Below, piece after piece: positions 1 to 8,571 of a DNA stretch of 42,039 bases. The notes below the pieces were generated by a model that had not been told where the DNA came from, ran no database searches, and saw only the letters and a program-made list of their open reading frames with translations. The stretch lies in NCBI GenBank assembly GCA_964422865.1, contig CAYRCU010000007.1, forward strand, positions 1 through 42,039, in the 5' to 3' direction. The position numbers and the translations under genes were made by a program. The stretch's first letter is position 1, and the number at the start of each line of letters is the position of its first letter. The stretch comes from CAYRCU01 sp964422865 (GTDB taxonomy: Bacteria > Patescibacteriota > Microgenomatia > UBA8517).

Positions 1-1702
1 CCCCTCCCACTACCTGCCACCAGGAGGCGGCCGGAGGTACTGGTGTGGGGGTGGGTGCGGTCACACTGATATTGGCATCCTCCGTCGTGCAGCTAAAGTC
101 AACCCCCAAGTCACTCCTGCCAAACAGCTGAGCATATATTTTTCCGGCATACCCGGGAGCATGGCCCGTGACTGTGGTTAAAAAAGGAGAGTCATTGTCC
201 TGGTATGGATCTCTGGTAGCAATGGTGCTGTTAAACCCGGACCTGTACCTAAACCGGACAAAACCTACCATGCTGGGACTTCCTCCCCCGGCCCCGTTGT
301 CAACATTAATACTGGTAACAGCCAGATCTTCCGGAGTGGTGGTGTCAACAGTCATGTTGTAAGTATTCAGGGTAGCAGAACAGTAGGCAGGACACTGGCA
401 GGTTCCGTTGGTGGACTGGACCAGGCCGTCACAGCACGGTCTTGCCCCCTGGCAGTCTCCCGCACTCCACCATCTGCAGTCGGCATTGGTGGTGCAGGAA
501 ATGCTGGGGTCGCCCGAACAGGTGCCGCTGGTGTAGGTCTGCCCCATTTGAGCACAGCCCGGTGGATTGCCGTAATTCGGAACACAACCACCCCAGCTTG
601 ATTTTTCCTGACAGCAAAAAGCTCCTCCACTGCATGTGCCGTCAGCCGGCTCCATACCCCAAGCCCCACAGTCAGTTTGCCCTGAATCAGGAGTCATACA
701 AGCTCCTGAACAGGTGTCCTCGGGGGAAGGTGTGGGGGTGGGAGAGGGAGTGGAGCTTATTTCCCAGCAAGAACCCGAATAGACACAGCGGGGTGAGGCG
801 GCAAGAGGATCTGCATTGCAGGTATTCATGCATTGTGCGCCCGCGGACCACCAGCTACAGGCGCTAGTAAAGCTGTCGGGAAGAATGCATTTGTAAGAAT
901 CGAGGCAGTTTGATACCCCGCCACTTTCGGTTGGACAATCAAACTGGCTATCACATGGCTCTCCAGCATTTATGCCACCTTCACAAGTGCCAGCAAAGGC
1001 GGCAGTACCACAGACGATATTTCCTCCACACGACTGAGCTTTTACCTCCTTAATAATTTTTAGAAACGATCTTTTTTCTGAGACTTCCAGTATGGGGCTG
1101 ATTTTGGCAAGAGTAAAAGCCTCTGCATGCTTTCTGTAAAGAGTGCTTAGGTGTTCCCTTGACAGTGGAATATTATTGAGATTTAGGTAAAGGGCAAAGC
1201 TTGCGGCTCTGGAAACGAGTTCGCTTGGGTCTTGACCTATTTCGTTTGCTTTTGAAAGATCTATGCTTAAAATTATCTTTACTTTTTTGTCTTGAATTTT
1301 TGCCCTGCCCACTGTGTAAATTACCTCGTCTTTGTTTGTGGATCTAATGTAGATGGAATTTTTGATATTTTCCTTGTCTGAGATTTCAAGCTTTTTTATT
1401 GTCACTTCCAGCTTGTTTACAAATTTTAAGGGTTGAGTTGTTATTTCTCCCAAAAGGGGCTGATTCTGGAGCGGTAAAATCTCCAAAGCTTTGTATAGTT
1501 TTTCCAAGTCTTTGTCCGAGGCGGATTGCTTTATGTTGTAGTCGGGTAGTTCGTTTATAAATTGAACTTGAACCCCCTTGTCTATTCTTGTAAAACTGAT
1601 TTTTTGGGAGCCGGCTTTTTCTGTCAGATAAAAAAGAGATGCAAGGACAGCTAGAGTGCCAAGTACTAAAGCGGCAACAACAAGAAATGTCTTCTTACTC
1701 AC
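1..1702 (-). CDS. Cysteine-rich, PT-linker secreted/surface protein (partial, C-terminus beyond window)
   Basis: An open frame runs leftward without a stop from a GTG at 1702 to the window edge (about 567 residues visible). Residues 6-26 form a hydrophobic signal or anchor segment after a short basic start (VSKK). Residues about 35-215 look like a globular extracytoplasmic domain without a recognised family. From about residue 220 the protein becomes very cysteine-rich, with a repeated WWSAG-x-C motif near residues 283 and 410, then Thr/Pro linkers (TPSPTPTPSP near 317-327, and TPTPVPP near the edge) and a beta-rich stretch; a further SWWQVVGG segment starts at the edge. It probably sits outside the cell, anchored by its N-terminus, with disulfide-stabilised modules. 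It lies 32 nt downstream of the 1735-3243 gene and is probably co-transcribed. Start: no ATG fits this frame, and GAGG lies only 2 nt upstream of the GTG. Function unknown; adhesion or surface-layer roles are guesses. Confidence 0.75.
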   Translation of the reverse strand, partial: MSKKTFLVVAALVLGTLAVLASLFYLTEKAGSQKISFTRIDKGVQVQFINELPDYNIKQSASDKDLEKLYKALEILPLQNQPLLGEITTQPLKFVNKLEVTIKKLEISDKENIKNSIYIRSTNKDEVIYTVGRAKIQDKKVKIILSIDLSKANEIGQDPSELVSRAASFALYLNLNNIPLSREHLSTLYRKHAEAFTLAKISPILEVSEKRSFLKIIKEVKAQSCGGNIVCGTAAFAGTCEGGINAGEPCDSQFDCPTESGGVSNCLDSYKCILPDSFTSACSWWSAGAQCMNTCNADPLAASPRCVYSGSCWEISSTPSPTPTPSPEDTCSGACMTPDSGQTDCGAWGMEPADGTCSGGAFCCQEKSSWGGCVPNYGNPPGCAQMGQTYTSGTCSGDPSISCTTNADCRWWSAGDCQGARPCCDGLVQSTNGTCQCPAYCSATLNTYNMTVDTTTPEDLAVTSINVDNGAGGGSPSMVGFVRFRYRSGFNSTIATRDPYQDNDSPFLTTVTGHAPGYAGKIYAQLFGRSDLGVDFSCTTEDANISVTAPTPTPVPPAASWWQVVGG

Positions 1703-1734
1703 ACCCTCATTCTACCTTTTTGTTTTGGGTTATT

Positions 1735-3243
1735 TCAAGAAGCTGGATCTTGCTGTGTGGCAATCAAAGCTTCGAAATCCGGCACGGGAGTTGTATAACC
1801 GTGTTCTCTTAGCCACTTGAGATAATCTTGCGGTTCGCCTTTGTAAGTTACTTTTATGTCTTCAGCAAGATCCAAATACCCTTCCCCATCTTTATACGGA
1901 ACAATTGCCATTCGATCAATTACCTTAGACAGGTTTACCATTATACTATCTGTTTCCTCAGCATATGCCGCGCCGAGAATGCGCCAGGTGATGGTTCTTG
2001 ATATTCGATTTTGACCAATGTTTTCCAGAAAAGATCTTGACAGGAAAATTCTAATTGTCGGGACAGGACCCGATTTATCGGCGGCAAGGATGACAATTAT
2101 TTGTTCACCCTCTGATGATGCACGCCGCTCTCTTACCTTTTCATCATATTTTTCTTCGTCATATTTGCCGTCGGCATTGAGAGGAAGAATTTCAAAGTTT
2201 AGCTTTCCCGGACTGATTCCCAGAGCTCTTAGCCTGTAGGTCATGGCGGCAACATCTAGGTCCGTAAATTTAATTTCTAAACTTTCATCTACCTTAATAT
2301 TCCACTCTCTTCCCTCTATATTAAAACTGAGTGAAGTTGCTTCCTGCTCTATCTCAAATTCACCACTGGCTAAAGAGTTTGTTGTTTCATGGGAAGCCAG
2401 TTTGATGCTTGGAATCGGGACTCTGTTAATGTCGGCAAGCTTGAAGGGGTTGAGTCCGGGAAATGCGGAGTAGGGAAAAAGGGTTGTGTTTCCGTTGGGG
2501 AGAACAACAATAATGCCATCAAGGGTCTGATCCAGGAATCTGGCCACTCTTCCCGTTGGCTGTCCATCTGCCACAAACGGGATCATTACCCACTCTTCCT
2601 GGGAATTTGTGCCATCCGTGTCTCTGAAAAGAAAATACTCCAATTCCCCGGTTTGTGGATTGACTGCTGTGACAATCAGTGAGTTTGGGGGTATTTCTAG
2701 GTTGTTTACTTTCTGCTCTCTTGCAACCCTAAAAACAAGACTTGCCCAAAGGCTTTCATCTTTGGAAAAAGCAATTACCTCAAGCCTTGGGTGCACAGAT
2801 CCTTCCTCAAACCCGTATTGCTCAACAATATCTTCCAATATTGCCATTATTCTTTCAGCCTTCCACTCGTCGGGCATGCCAAGCTCCCTTACTAAATTGT
2901 TCCATTCTCCTAAGAAAACCTCTTCTTCTGCTAAGGATGCACTGAGTTTTTGCAGGTCTTCTCGGTTTAATTCGAAAATGGGAAGATTGAGGGGCTTTGC
3001 TGTTTCCTGTTGTCTTTCGTCTTCAAGGGGGTTGTTTTTTACCACCATACCCTCCCAATCAGACGAAATACCAAGTTCCTCGGAAGTCAAAACTTGTGAA
3101 GAAGTATTGGGATTCATGGCATCCCTTGCAGCCTTGTCCTTGTCTATTTCCAAAGATGAAGCGCTAACACCCTTTGTCGCACCAAATGCTATTCCTGTTG
3201 CTGTAATGACCCTTATTCCATCTACAATAAGTTCGTGGGGCAT
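1735..3243 (-). CDS. Hypothetical protein, 502 aa, first gene of a surface-protein transcription unit
   Basis: I do not recognise the family. The protein is acidic, has no clear signal peptide or membrane helix, and has a mixed alpha/beta composition with several strand-rich segments (for example around residues 195-260 and 300-350). The start is an ATG with AGGA 6 nt upstream, but a TTGACA/TATTAT promoter ends only 10 nt before the ATG, so the message may be practically leaderless. The gene precedes the cysteine-rich surface protein by 32 nt in the same direction, so a shared role at the cell surface or in its assembly is possible, but nothing in the sequence proves it. Confidence 0.7.
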   Translation of the reverse strand: MPHELIVDGIRVITATGIAFGATKGVSASSLEIDKDKAARDAMNPNTSSQVLTSEELGISSDWEGMVVKNNPLEDERQQETAKPLNLPIFELNREDLQKLSASLAEEEVFLGEWNNLVRELGMPDEWKAERIMAILEDIVEQYGFEEGSVHPRLEVIAFSKDESLWASLVFRVAREQKVNNLEIPPNSLIVTAVNPQTGELEYFLFRDTDGTNSQEEWVMIPFVADGQPTGRVARFLDQTLDGIIVVLPNGNTTLFPYSAFPGLNPFKLADINRVPIPSIKLASHETTNSLASGEFEIEQEATSLSFNIEGREWNIKVDESLEIKFTDLDVAAMTYRLRALGISPGKLNFEILPLNADGKYDEEKYDEKVRERRASSEGEQIIVILAADKSGPVPTIRIFLSRSFLENIGQNRISRTITWRILGAAYAEETDSIMVNLSKVIDRMAIVPYKDGEGYLDLAEDIKVTYKGEPQDYLKWLREHGYTTPVPDFEALIATQQDPAS

Positions 3244-3253
3244 ATTATGTCCT

Positions 3254-3281
3254 ATAATATCAAATATTTACCAAATGTCAA
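3254..3281 (-). promoter_or_regulatory. Promoter of the 502-aa gene (TTGACA-16-TATTAT)
   Basis: The -35 TTGACA (3281-3276) and -10 TATTAT (3259-3254) are separated by 16 nt. The -10 ends 10 nt before the ATG at 3243. The -35 lies immediately after the T-run of the terminator of the upstream small RNA unit, so this promoter starts a new transcription unit. Confidence 0.65.
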
Positions 3282-3308
3282 AAACAAAAAAAAACCGCCT
3301 TTCGGCGG
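3282..3308 (-). terminator. Rho-independent terminator
   Basis: On the minus strand CCGCC-GAAA-GGCGG (3308-3295) is followed by nine T and then GTTTT. It closes the candidate small RNA starting near 3381, and would also stop read-through from the peptidase gene. Confidence 0.8.
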
Positions 3309-3381
3309 GCAACAACCTTCCCCTCTTTGTGTTGAGAGGATGTGGAGTTAAACAACTGTCTAAATCCTCTACTCACTAATG
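3286..3381 (-). ncRNA. Candidate structured small RNA 1 (about 95 nt)
   Basis: A consensus-like promoter and a strong terminator enclose about 95 nt with no convincing protein. The RNA can form two mutually exclusive helices: AGAGGAT (3370-3364) with ATCCTCT (3341-3335), or CCTCT (3339-3335) with AGAGG (3326-3322). CAACA and TGTTG near 3334-3310 can also pair, just before the terminator stem. A short reading frame starting at 3388 and running through the terminator is possible but looks coincidental. I could not match it to 4.5S RNA, 6S RNA, tmRNA or a known riboswitch by eye. It could be a trans-acting small RNA or a terminated leader of the downstream gene. Confidence 0.5.
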
Positions 3382-3386
3382 CTTTC

Positions 3387-3416
3387 ATACTATCCTAGAG
3401 TAGGTTAAAGTGTCAA
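3387..3416 (-). promoter_or_regulatory. Promoter of candidate small RNA 1
   Basis: TTGACA (3416-3411) is followed after 18 nt by TAGTAT (3392-3387); an alternative -10, GATAGT, gives a 16-nt spacer. It lies just after the stop codon of the peptidase gene (3425) and points at the 95-nt unit. Confidence 0.6.
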
Positions 3417-3424
3417 GAGATTTC

Positions 3425-4387
3425 TTAAAGCAGTTTGTTGTATACGGTGCAGTAGACGCTTGAATAACAAGGGTTATAGATTAGTGATAAGTCAAGGGAG
3501 TACAAAGGATTTGATTTTTCTGTTATGTTTGGAATGACTTTTTTTGTAGCTTTGGCATATACTGTATCAAAGTCTAACTTGATATTATTGTAAACTTCTT
3601 GTTCAAAGATGTTGTTTATGTAAGTTGTGAGAAACCTGGCTTTTAAAAGCTTTCTTGTTTTTAGAGTTAATGTCTTTTCGAAGTCTAGCTCTGTTTTTAT
3701 TGCGGCTTTTTCGTGTCTGTATGAGGATTTTGTGTTCGGGTCTAAATTTTTACTAATAAGGGATAGGCAGTATAATGCATGTCCATATTCGTGGGCCAGG
3801 GTAATTGCTCCGGAAACAGTTGTGTTTCTTTTGTCATAGAATAAATTGACTTGTCTTTTTTTGAAATTGTAATCGACAGCATAAATTCCTTTGGAATTGG
3901 GGTGAAGATTAATCATTGAAAGTGTGTTTTGGTTAGCTTTGTTGCTTCTAATTAGGTATTTGTGGATGTCTTTTGGGAGATTGTATGTTTTTTGGTTTGT
4001 GTAGGATTCATAGTTGAAACTATTGAAAATGGTTTGAAACCACTCTGCTTTTTTGATGTATACCGGAATCTCCTTTTGTATTTTATTGTATTTTTGTTGG
4101 GAAATTTTGTTAAATTTACTGATATTTTTTTGAGGTATTTTATCCCAGTTCCACATGTATTTGAAGAAATTGCTGTGGCCGTTTCGAATTGCAAGCTTGT
4201 TTCTTTCGCTTACTAGTTGTTTATATCGCTTTTTAAGTTTTGCGAGATGGGGGCTATATTTTTTGAGTTGTGCTCTGCTTTCTGAAACGCTTTTTGCGGA
4301 ATATATTTTTTTGCGGATATTGCTAATATCTTCTTTTTGATATGGCTCAAAGTATCTATCTATTAGTAGTTTACTTAAATCATTCAT
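3425..4387 (-). CDS. M3-like zinc metallopeptidase (oligoendopeptidase-related), short form
   Basis: The protein of 320 aa carries the gluzincin motif HEYGHA near residue 200, preceded by a hydrophobic strand, and about 20-30 residues later an acidic segment (HEKAAIKTELDFEKTL) that can supply the third zinc ligand, as the Glu does in the M3/oligopeptidase F family. M3 enzymes usually have about 600 residues, so this is roughly the catalytic half with a reduced N-terminal helical part. No signal peptide is seen, so peptide hydrolysis in the cytoplasm is likely. The -10 TACAAT ends 7 nt before the ATG. The gene is divergent from pilB. The family assignment rests on the zinc motif and helical layout; activity is inferred. 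Confidence 0.65.
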   Translation of the reverse strand: MNDLSKLLIDRYFEPYQKEDISNIRKKIYSAKSVSESRAQLKKYSPHLAKLKKRYKQLVSERNKLAIRNGHSNFFKYMWNWDKIPQKNISKFNKISQQKYNKIQKEIPVYIKKAEWFQTIFNSFNYESYTNQKTYNLPKDIHKYLIRSNKANQNTLSMINLHPNSKGIYAVDYNFKKRQVNLFYDKRNTTVSGAITLAHEYGHALYCLSLISKNLDPNTKSSYRHEKAAIKTELDFEKTLTLKTRKLLKARFLTTYINNIFEQEVYNNIKLDFDTVYAKATKKVIPNITEKSNPLYSLDLSLIYNPCYSSVYCTVYNKLL

Positions 4388-4394
4388 GATTTTA

Positions 4395-4400
4395 ATTGTA
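4395..4400 (-). promoter_or_regulatory. -10 box 7 nt before the peptidase start
   Basis: TACAAT (4400-4395), then TAAAATC, then ATG at 4387. No good -35 at 16-18 nt. No Shine-Dalgarno sequence is present, which suggests a leaderless start. Confidence 0.45.
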
Positions 4401-4469
4401 TGATTTTTTTGAGATGCAAAAAATAAGCATATTTATTGTTATTGAAGATTTTTGTTAAGGGAGTGGATT

Positions 4470-4497
4470 TTGGAAGAGTGGGCTGGTTCTTGATAGT
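4470..4497 (+). promoter_or_regulatory. Possible promoter of the pilus operon
   Basis: TTGGAA (4470-4475) and GATAGT (4492-4497) are separated by 16 nt and lie 12 nt before the GTG at 4510. Both boxes match only partly. This is the best candidate in the 122-nt gap between the divergent peptidase and pilB genes. Confidence 0.3.
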
Positions 4498-4509
4498 CTG
4501 TGAGGCTTT

Positions 4510-6234
4510 GTGCATAATGGATTTATGGCTGCCCAGGATGCGCTTTTGGTGGATATATTGGTTAAACAGGGAGCTTTGTCCCCTGAGAAAGCTGATCAGA
4601 TAAAACAGGCTGTGATTCAGTCCGGAAAGACTGAGGAGCAGATATTGAATGAGCGCGGCTGGGTGGATGAGAAGAGTATGACAAAGGCCAAGGCTGAGTT
4701 TTATAACGTGCCTTTTGTGGATTTGAGCTCTACTCCTGTGAATCCTGCTGCTTTGAGTGTTTTAAGCCAGGAAGTTGCAAGAAAGTTCAGAGTTTTCCCG
4801 GTAAGTGTGGATAAGCGAAAAAAGGAGCTTGTTCTTGCTATGGCGGAACCTTTGGATCTTGCTACTATTGAGTTTGTAGAGCAAAAAACTAATTTTCATG
4901 TAACCCCAAATGCGGCGATTCCAAGTGTTATAGATGAGTTTACCGCCAAGCGCTACAGCACGACTTTGAGCCAGGAGGTTACGGCTGCTTTGAAAGATGT
5001 ATCCGGGGAGACTGAGAATGTGCGAACTCTTGATGCTACTCAGCAGACGGGGTTGATTCGCCAAGAGAAGATTGGTGAAGTTGTGACACATATATTGGAT
5101 TTTGCTGTGCGGGCGAGGGCAAGTGATATTCATATAGAGCCTATGAGCAGGGCCACGAGAGTGCGATATAGGATTGACGGAATATTGCAGGAAAAACTTA
5201 CTATTCCTAAGGAACTTCATGAAGCTTTGATAAGCAGGATTAAGATATTGAGCGGCTTGAAGATAGACGAGAAGAGAGTTTCTCAGGATGGGCGTTTTAG
5301 TTTCAAAAATTCCCAGCAGGAAGTTGATTTAAGGGTAAGTGTGCTTCCTACCAGTACGGGTGAGAAGATAGTGATGAGGCTTCTTAAAAAGAGTGGAGGC
5401 GTGCCTGATTTACCTGACTTGGGACTTCGTGGAAGAGCTCTTAAAAACTTGGAAGATGCTATTTTGCGGCCTCACGGAATTGTTATTATCTGCGGACCTA
5501 CCGGAAGCGGAAAAACGACTACTTTGTATTCAATCATCCAGAGGCTCAATACTCCCAAAGTTAACATTATGACTCTTGAGGATCCTGTGGAATATAAAAT
5601 TTCCGGAGTTAATCAGGTGCAGGTTAATCCTACTGTTGGTTTGACCTTTGCCACGGGGCTTAGGAGTTTTTTGAGACAGGACCCTAATATTATTTTGGTT
5701 GGAGAGATACGTGACAAAGAAACTGCGGGTTTGGCAATTCAAGCTTCTTTGACCGGCCACCTTGTGTTTAGCACGCTTCATACAAATGATGCTGCCGGAG
5801 CTTTGCCGCGCCTTTTGGATATGGATGCCGAACCCTTTCTTTTGGCTTCCAGCATGACGGCAATTGTGGCACAGAGGGTTTTAAGGAAAATAGATGAAAG
5901 CACGAAAGAAGAGTATGACCCTGACCCGAAGGTTATTGAGGATATGAAGCGAGAACTCGGACCTCTGTGGCCCAAGACGGAGGTAAAAAAGCTATATCGC
6001 GGCAGACCGACTCCGGAAAACAATAATTCCGGTTATAAGGGGAGGATTGGAGTGTTTGAGACACTGCCTGTGAGCGGGAAAATTGCCCATTTGATTTTGT
6101 CCAGGGCGCCTGCAAGTGAGATTCAAAAACAGGCTGTCAGTGAGGGAATGATTACAATGATACAGGATGGGTACTTGAAGGTTTTGGCGGGAATTACTAC
6201 AGTGGAGGAGGTACTAAGGGTGGCGAAGGAGTAG
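4510..6234 (+). CDS. pilB: Type IV pilus assembly ATPase PilB (GspE/PulE family)
   Basis: Hexameric cytoplasmic ATPase that drives pilus extension by acting on the platform protein PilC. An N-terminal MshEN/GspE-N domain (about residues 10-150) is followed by the ATPase core: Walker A GPTGSGKTT near 330, Walker B ILVGEIRD near 397 and the His box GHLVFSTLHTND near 417. Length (574 aa) is normal. The tetra-cysteine zinc module found C-terminal to the His box in most PilB proteins is absent; the segment contains no cysteines. Start: GTG 4510 has GAGG 4 nt upstream; ATG 4525 gives a five-residue shorter protein and is equally possible. It is the first gene of a collinear operon to 15115. Confidence 0.95.
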   Translation: MHNGFMAAQDALLVDILVKQGALSPEKADQIKQAVIQSGKTEEQILNERGWVDEKSMTKAKAEFYNVPFVDLSSTPVNPAALSVLSQEVARKFRVFPVSVDKRKKELVLAMAEPLDLATIEFVEQKTNFHVTPNAAIPSVIDEFTAKRYSTTLSQEVTAALKDVSGETENVRTLDATQQTGLIRQEKIGEVVTHILDFAVRARASDIHIEPMSRATRVRYRIDGILQEKLTIPKELHEALISRIKILSGLKIDEKRVSQDGRFSFKNSQQEVDLRVSVLPTSTGEKIVMRLLKKSGGVPDLPDLGLRGRALKNLEDAILRPHGIVIICGPTGSGKTTTLYSIIQRLNTPKVNIMTLEDPVEYKISGVNQVQVNPTVGLTFATGLRSFLRQDPNIILVGEIRDKETAGLAIQASLTGHLVFSTLHTNDAAGALPRLLDMDAEPFLLASSMTAIVAQRVLRKIDESTKEEYDPDPKVIEDMKRELGPLWPKTEVKKLYRGRPTPENNNSGYKGRIGVFETLPVSGKIAHLILSRAPASEIQKQAVSEGMITMIQDGYLKVLAGITTVEEVLRVAKE

Positions 6235-6251
6235 TTAGGATAGATATAAAA

Positions 6252-7313
6252 ATGAATTTAAGAGATTTACTGCAGTTGACTATAGAAAGGAAGGCATCCG
6301 ATCTTCATTTGGTGAGCGGAACTCCACCTACCTTAAGAATTGATGGGGCTCTTGTACCGATTACTGATGAGGCGATCTTAAACGGTGAGAGTATTGAAAG
6401 TCTTTTGAGGGACTTTTTGAGTCAGGCGCAAATAGCGAAGCTTACCAAAGATATGGAGATTGATTTTTCTTTAGCATTTTCGGATGTAGCGAGATTTAGA
6501 GTAAATGTATATACACAAAAAAAGACTTGGGCTGCAGCTTTTAGGACAATTCCCTTGTCTGTTCCTCCCATTGAAACATTGGGGCTTCCTGACGTGGTAC
6601 ATAGATTTACCGAGCTTAAGCAGGGATTGATACTTGTTACGGGTCCTACGGGGCATGGGAAATCTACGAGTTTGGCGGCAATGATTGATCAGATCAACAA
6701 AACCAGGAAGAATCATATTGTTACTATTGAAGACCCCATTGAGTTTGTGTTTACTCCCCAGAAGTCTATTATTTCTCAGAGGGAGATGTTTTCGGATACA
6801 AAAAGCTGGAAGGCGGCTTTAAAGTCTGCTTTGAGGGAGGATCCTGATGTGGTTTTGGTTGGTGAGATGCGGGATTATGAGACTATTGCTTCCGTATTGA
6901 CTTTAGCGGAAACCGGGCATTTGGTGTTTGCTACGCTTCACACGAATTCTGCCGCTCAGACGATTGACAGGGTTGTGGATGTTTTCCCCAGGGAACAGCA
7001 GGATCAGGTAAAGCTTCAGCTTTCGAATGTTTTGGAGGCTGTTATTTCTCAAAGACTGTTGCCGGGGATTAGCGGGGGAAGGGTTTTAGCATCAGAGGTT
7101 CTTCTTGCGACGCGTGCCATAAAAACTACAATTCGCGAGGGAAAGACACACCAGATAGATTCGATCATTCAGACTTCCAGTGATGTTGGAATGATGACTT
7201 TGGAGACTTCTTTGGCTTCGATGGTCAGTGAGGGCAAGGTGACTTTGGAAACTGCAAGTGCGTATGCTCTGCGTCCGGACCAATTGAAAAGATTAGTTCG
7301 GGGTGTAGTTTGA
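6252..7313 (+). CDS. pilT: Type IV pilus retraction ATPase PilT
   Basis: Hexameric ATPase that powers pilus depolymerisation and twitching. The N-terminal PAS-like domain (residues 1-100; ASDLHLVSG motif near 15) is followed by Walker A GPTGHGKST near 130, the Asp-box-containing VTIEDPIEF, Walker B VVLVGEMRD near 200 and the His box GHLVFATLHTN. Length 353 aa is typical. It lies 17 nt after pilB. Its presence predicts retractable pili, hence twitching or DNA uptake rather than a static secretion filament. Confidence 0.95.
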   Translation: MNLRDLLQLTIERKASDLHLVSGTPPTLRIDGALVPITDEAILNGESIESLLRDFLSQAQIAKLTKDMEIDFSLAFSDVARFRVNVYTQKKTWAAAFRTIPLSVPPIETLGLPDVVHRFTELKQGLILVTGPTGHGKSTSLAAMIDQINKTRKNHIVTIEDPIEFVFTPQKSIISQREMFSDTKSWKAALKSALREDPDVVLVGEMRDYETIASVLTLAETGHLVFATLHTNSAAQTIDRVVDVFPREQQDQVKLQLSNVLEAVISQRLLPGISGGRVLASEVLLATRAIKTTIREGKTHQIDSIIQTSSDVGMMTLETSLASMVSEGKVTLETASAYALRPDQLKRLVRGVV

Positions 7314-7323
7314 CAAGGTACAA

Positions 7324-8520
7324 ATGAAAAGGTTTAAGTTTAAAGCGAGGGATAGCCAGGGAGGTTTAGTGACGGGTGAAGTTGAGGCGCTAGACAAAAA
7401 TAGTGCCGCTAAGCTGGTTCGCAAGCGCGGACACGTTGTGGTTAGTATGCGGCCGATTCGCGGCTCCAGCCCTTTTTCTTTTGGAAAAAAGGTGAGCTCT
7501 TCCGATGTGGTTATTTTTACCCGTCAGTTTGCTACGATGTTTAATGCGGGGCTCCCTATTGTTGATATTTTAAATATTTTAAGAGTTCAGGCGAAGCCGG
7601 CGATGCAGACAGTTATAACTCAGATACTGGCCGATGTTGAGGGTGGAGAGAGTTTAAGCACCGCTATTAAAAAACATCCTAAAGTTTTTCCTCCGACCTT
7701 TATTGCTCTTATCAAGTCCGGTGAGACGGGTGGAGTTTTGGGAAAAGTTTTGTTGCGCCTTGCGGACAATTTAGAGAAACAGCGTGAGTTTAAGGGAAAG
7801 GTTAAAGGGGCGCTTATTTATCCTGCGATAATTGTTGTGGGAATGATTGTGGTGAGTATGATTATGATTGTGTTTGTTATACCGAAGCTTCTCAGTTTGT
7901 ATGAACAGTTTGATGCTGAGCTTCCGCTGACTACACAGATGATGATGACTGTTTCGAAAATAGTTACCAAGGGGTGGTTTATTTGGGTGCCGGCGGTGGT
8001 GATTGGCGTTTGGAGTTTTGTTATCTTTCGAAGGACGAAAACGGGGGAAAGGAAGATAGCCGAGTTTGTTTTTGAGATTCCTTTTATGGGAGAACTTCAG
8101 AAACAGATAATCCTAACTGAAATAACGCGAACGCTGGCTTTAATGATTGGTGCGGGAGTGCCGATTTTGGACAGTTTGTCCATCACTGCTGGAGTTGTTG
8201 ATAATGTTTTGGTCTCTGAAGCTTTGGAAGATGTTGGCAAACAGGTGGAAAAGGGGTTTCCTATATCGTTTGCCTTCGGGAAGCATTCTGATATTTTTCC
8301 TCAGATATTGACGCAGATGATAAGTGTTGGGGAGGAGACTGGGAAGATGGAAGAGGTACTAAATAAAGTGGCGCATGTTTTTGAGGTGGATAGTGAGCAG
8401 AAAGTAAAGGGCTTGACTAGTGCCATAGAGCCTGTGGTAATGATTATTTTGGGGATCGGAGTAGCGCTTTTGGTGATTAGCGTGATACTTCCGATATACA
8501 ACTTGACTACGGTGCTTTAG
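7324..8520 (+). CDS. pilC: Type IV pilus inner-membrane platform protein PilC (GspF family)
   Basis: Polytopic platform protein that links the ATPases to the growing pilus. It has two tandem GspF cytoplasmic helical domains (about residues 60-180 and 265-385) and three hydrophobic segments near residues 165-195, 215-240 and 370-395. FTRQFATMFNAGLPI and the later repeat LTRTLALMIGAGVPI-like segment mark the two halves. AAGG lies 5 nt before the ATG. Length 398 aa is normal. Confidence 0.95.
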   Translation: MKRFKFKARDSQGGLVTGEVEALDKNSAAKLVRKRGHVVVSMRPIRGSSPFSFGKKVSSSDVVIFTRQFATMFNAGLPIVDILNILRVQAKPAMQTVITQILADVEGGESLSTAIKKHPKVFPPTFIALIKSGETGGVLGKVLLRLADNLEKQREFKGKVKGALIYPAIIVVGMIVVSMIMIVFVIPKLLSLYEQFDAELPLTTQMMMTVSKIVTKGWFIWVPAVVIGVWSFVIFRRTKTGERKIAEFVFEIPFMGELQKQIILTEITRTLALMIGAGVPILDSLSITAGVVDNVLVSEALEDVGKQVEKGFPISFAFGKHSDIFPQILTQMISVGEETGKMEEVLNKVAHVFEVDSEQKVKGLTSAIEPVVMIILGIGVALLVISVILPIYNLTTVL

Positions 8521-8571
8521 TTGTTGAATACTGGATGAAAGGAAAAATATGTCGGAAGGAGGTGATTATAA

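Noticed and set aside
2609..3379. 256-codon frame antisense to the 502-aa gene
   Set aside because: A Ser/Leu-rich antisense shadow with no start signals; the minus-strand gene has promoter and expected codon pattern.
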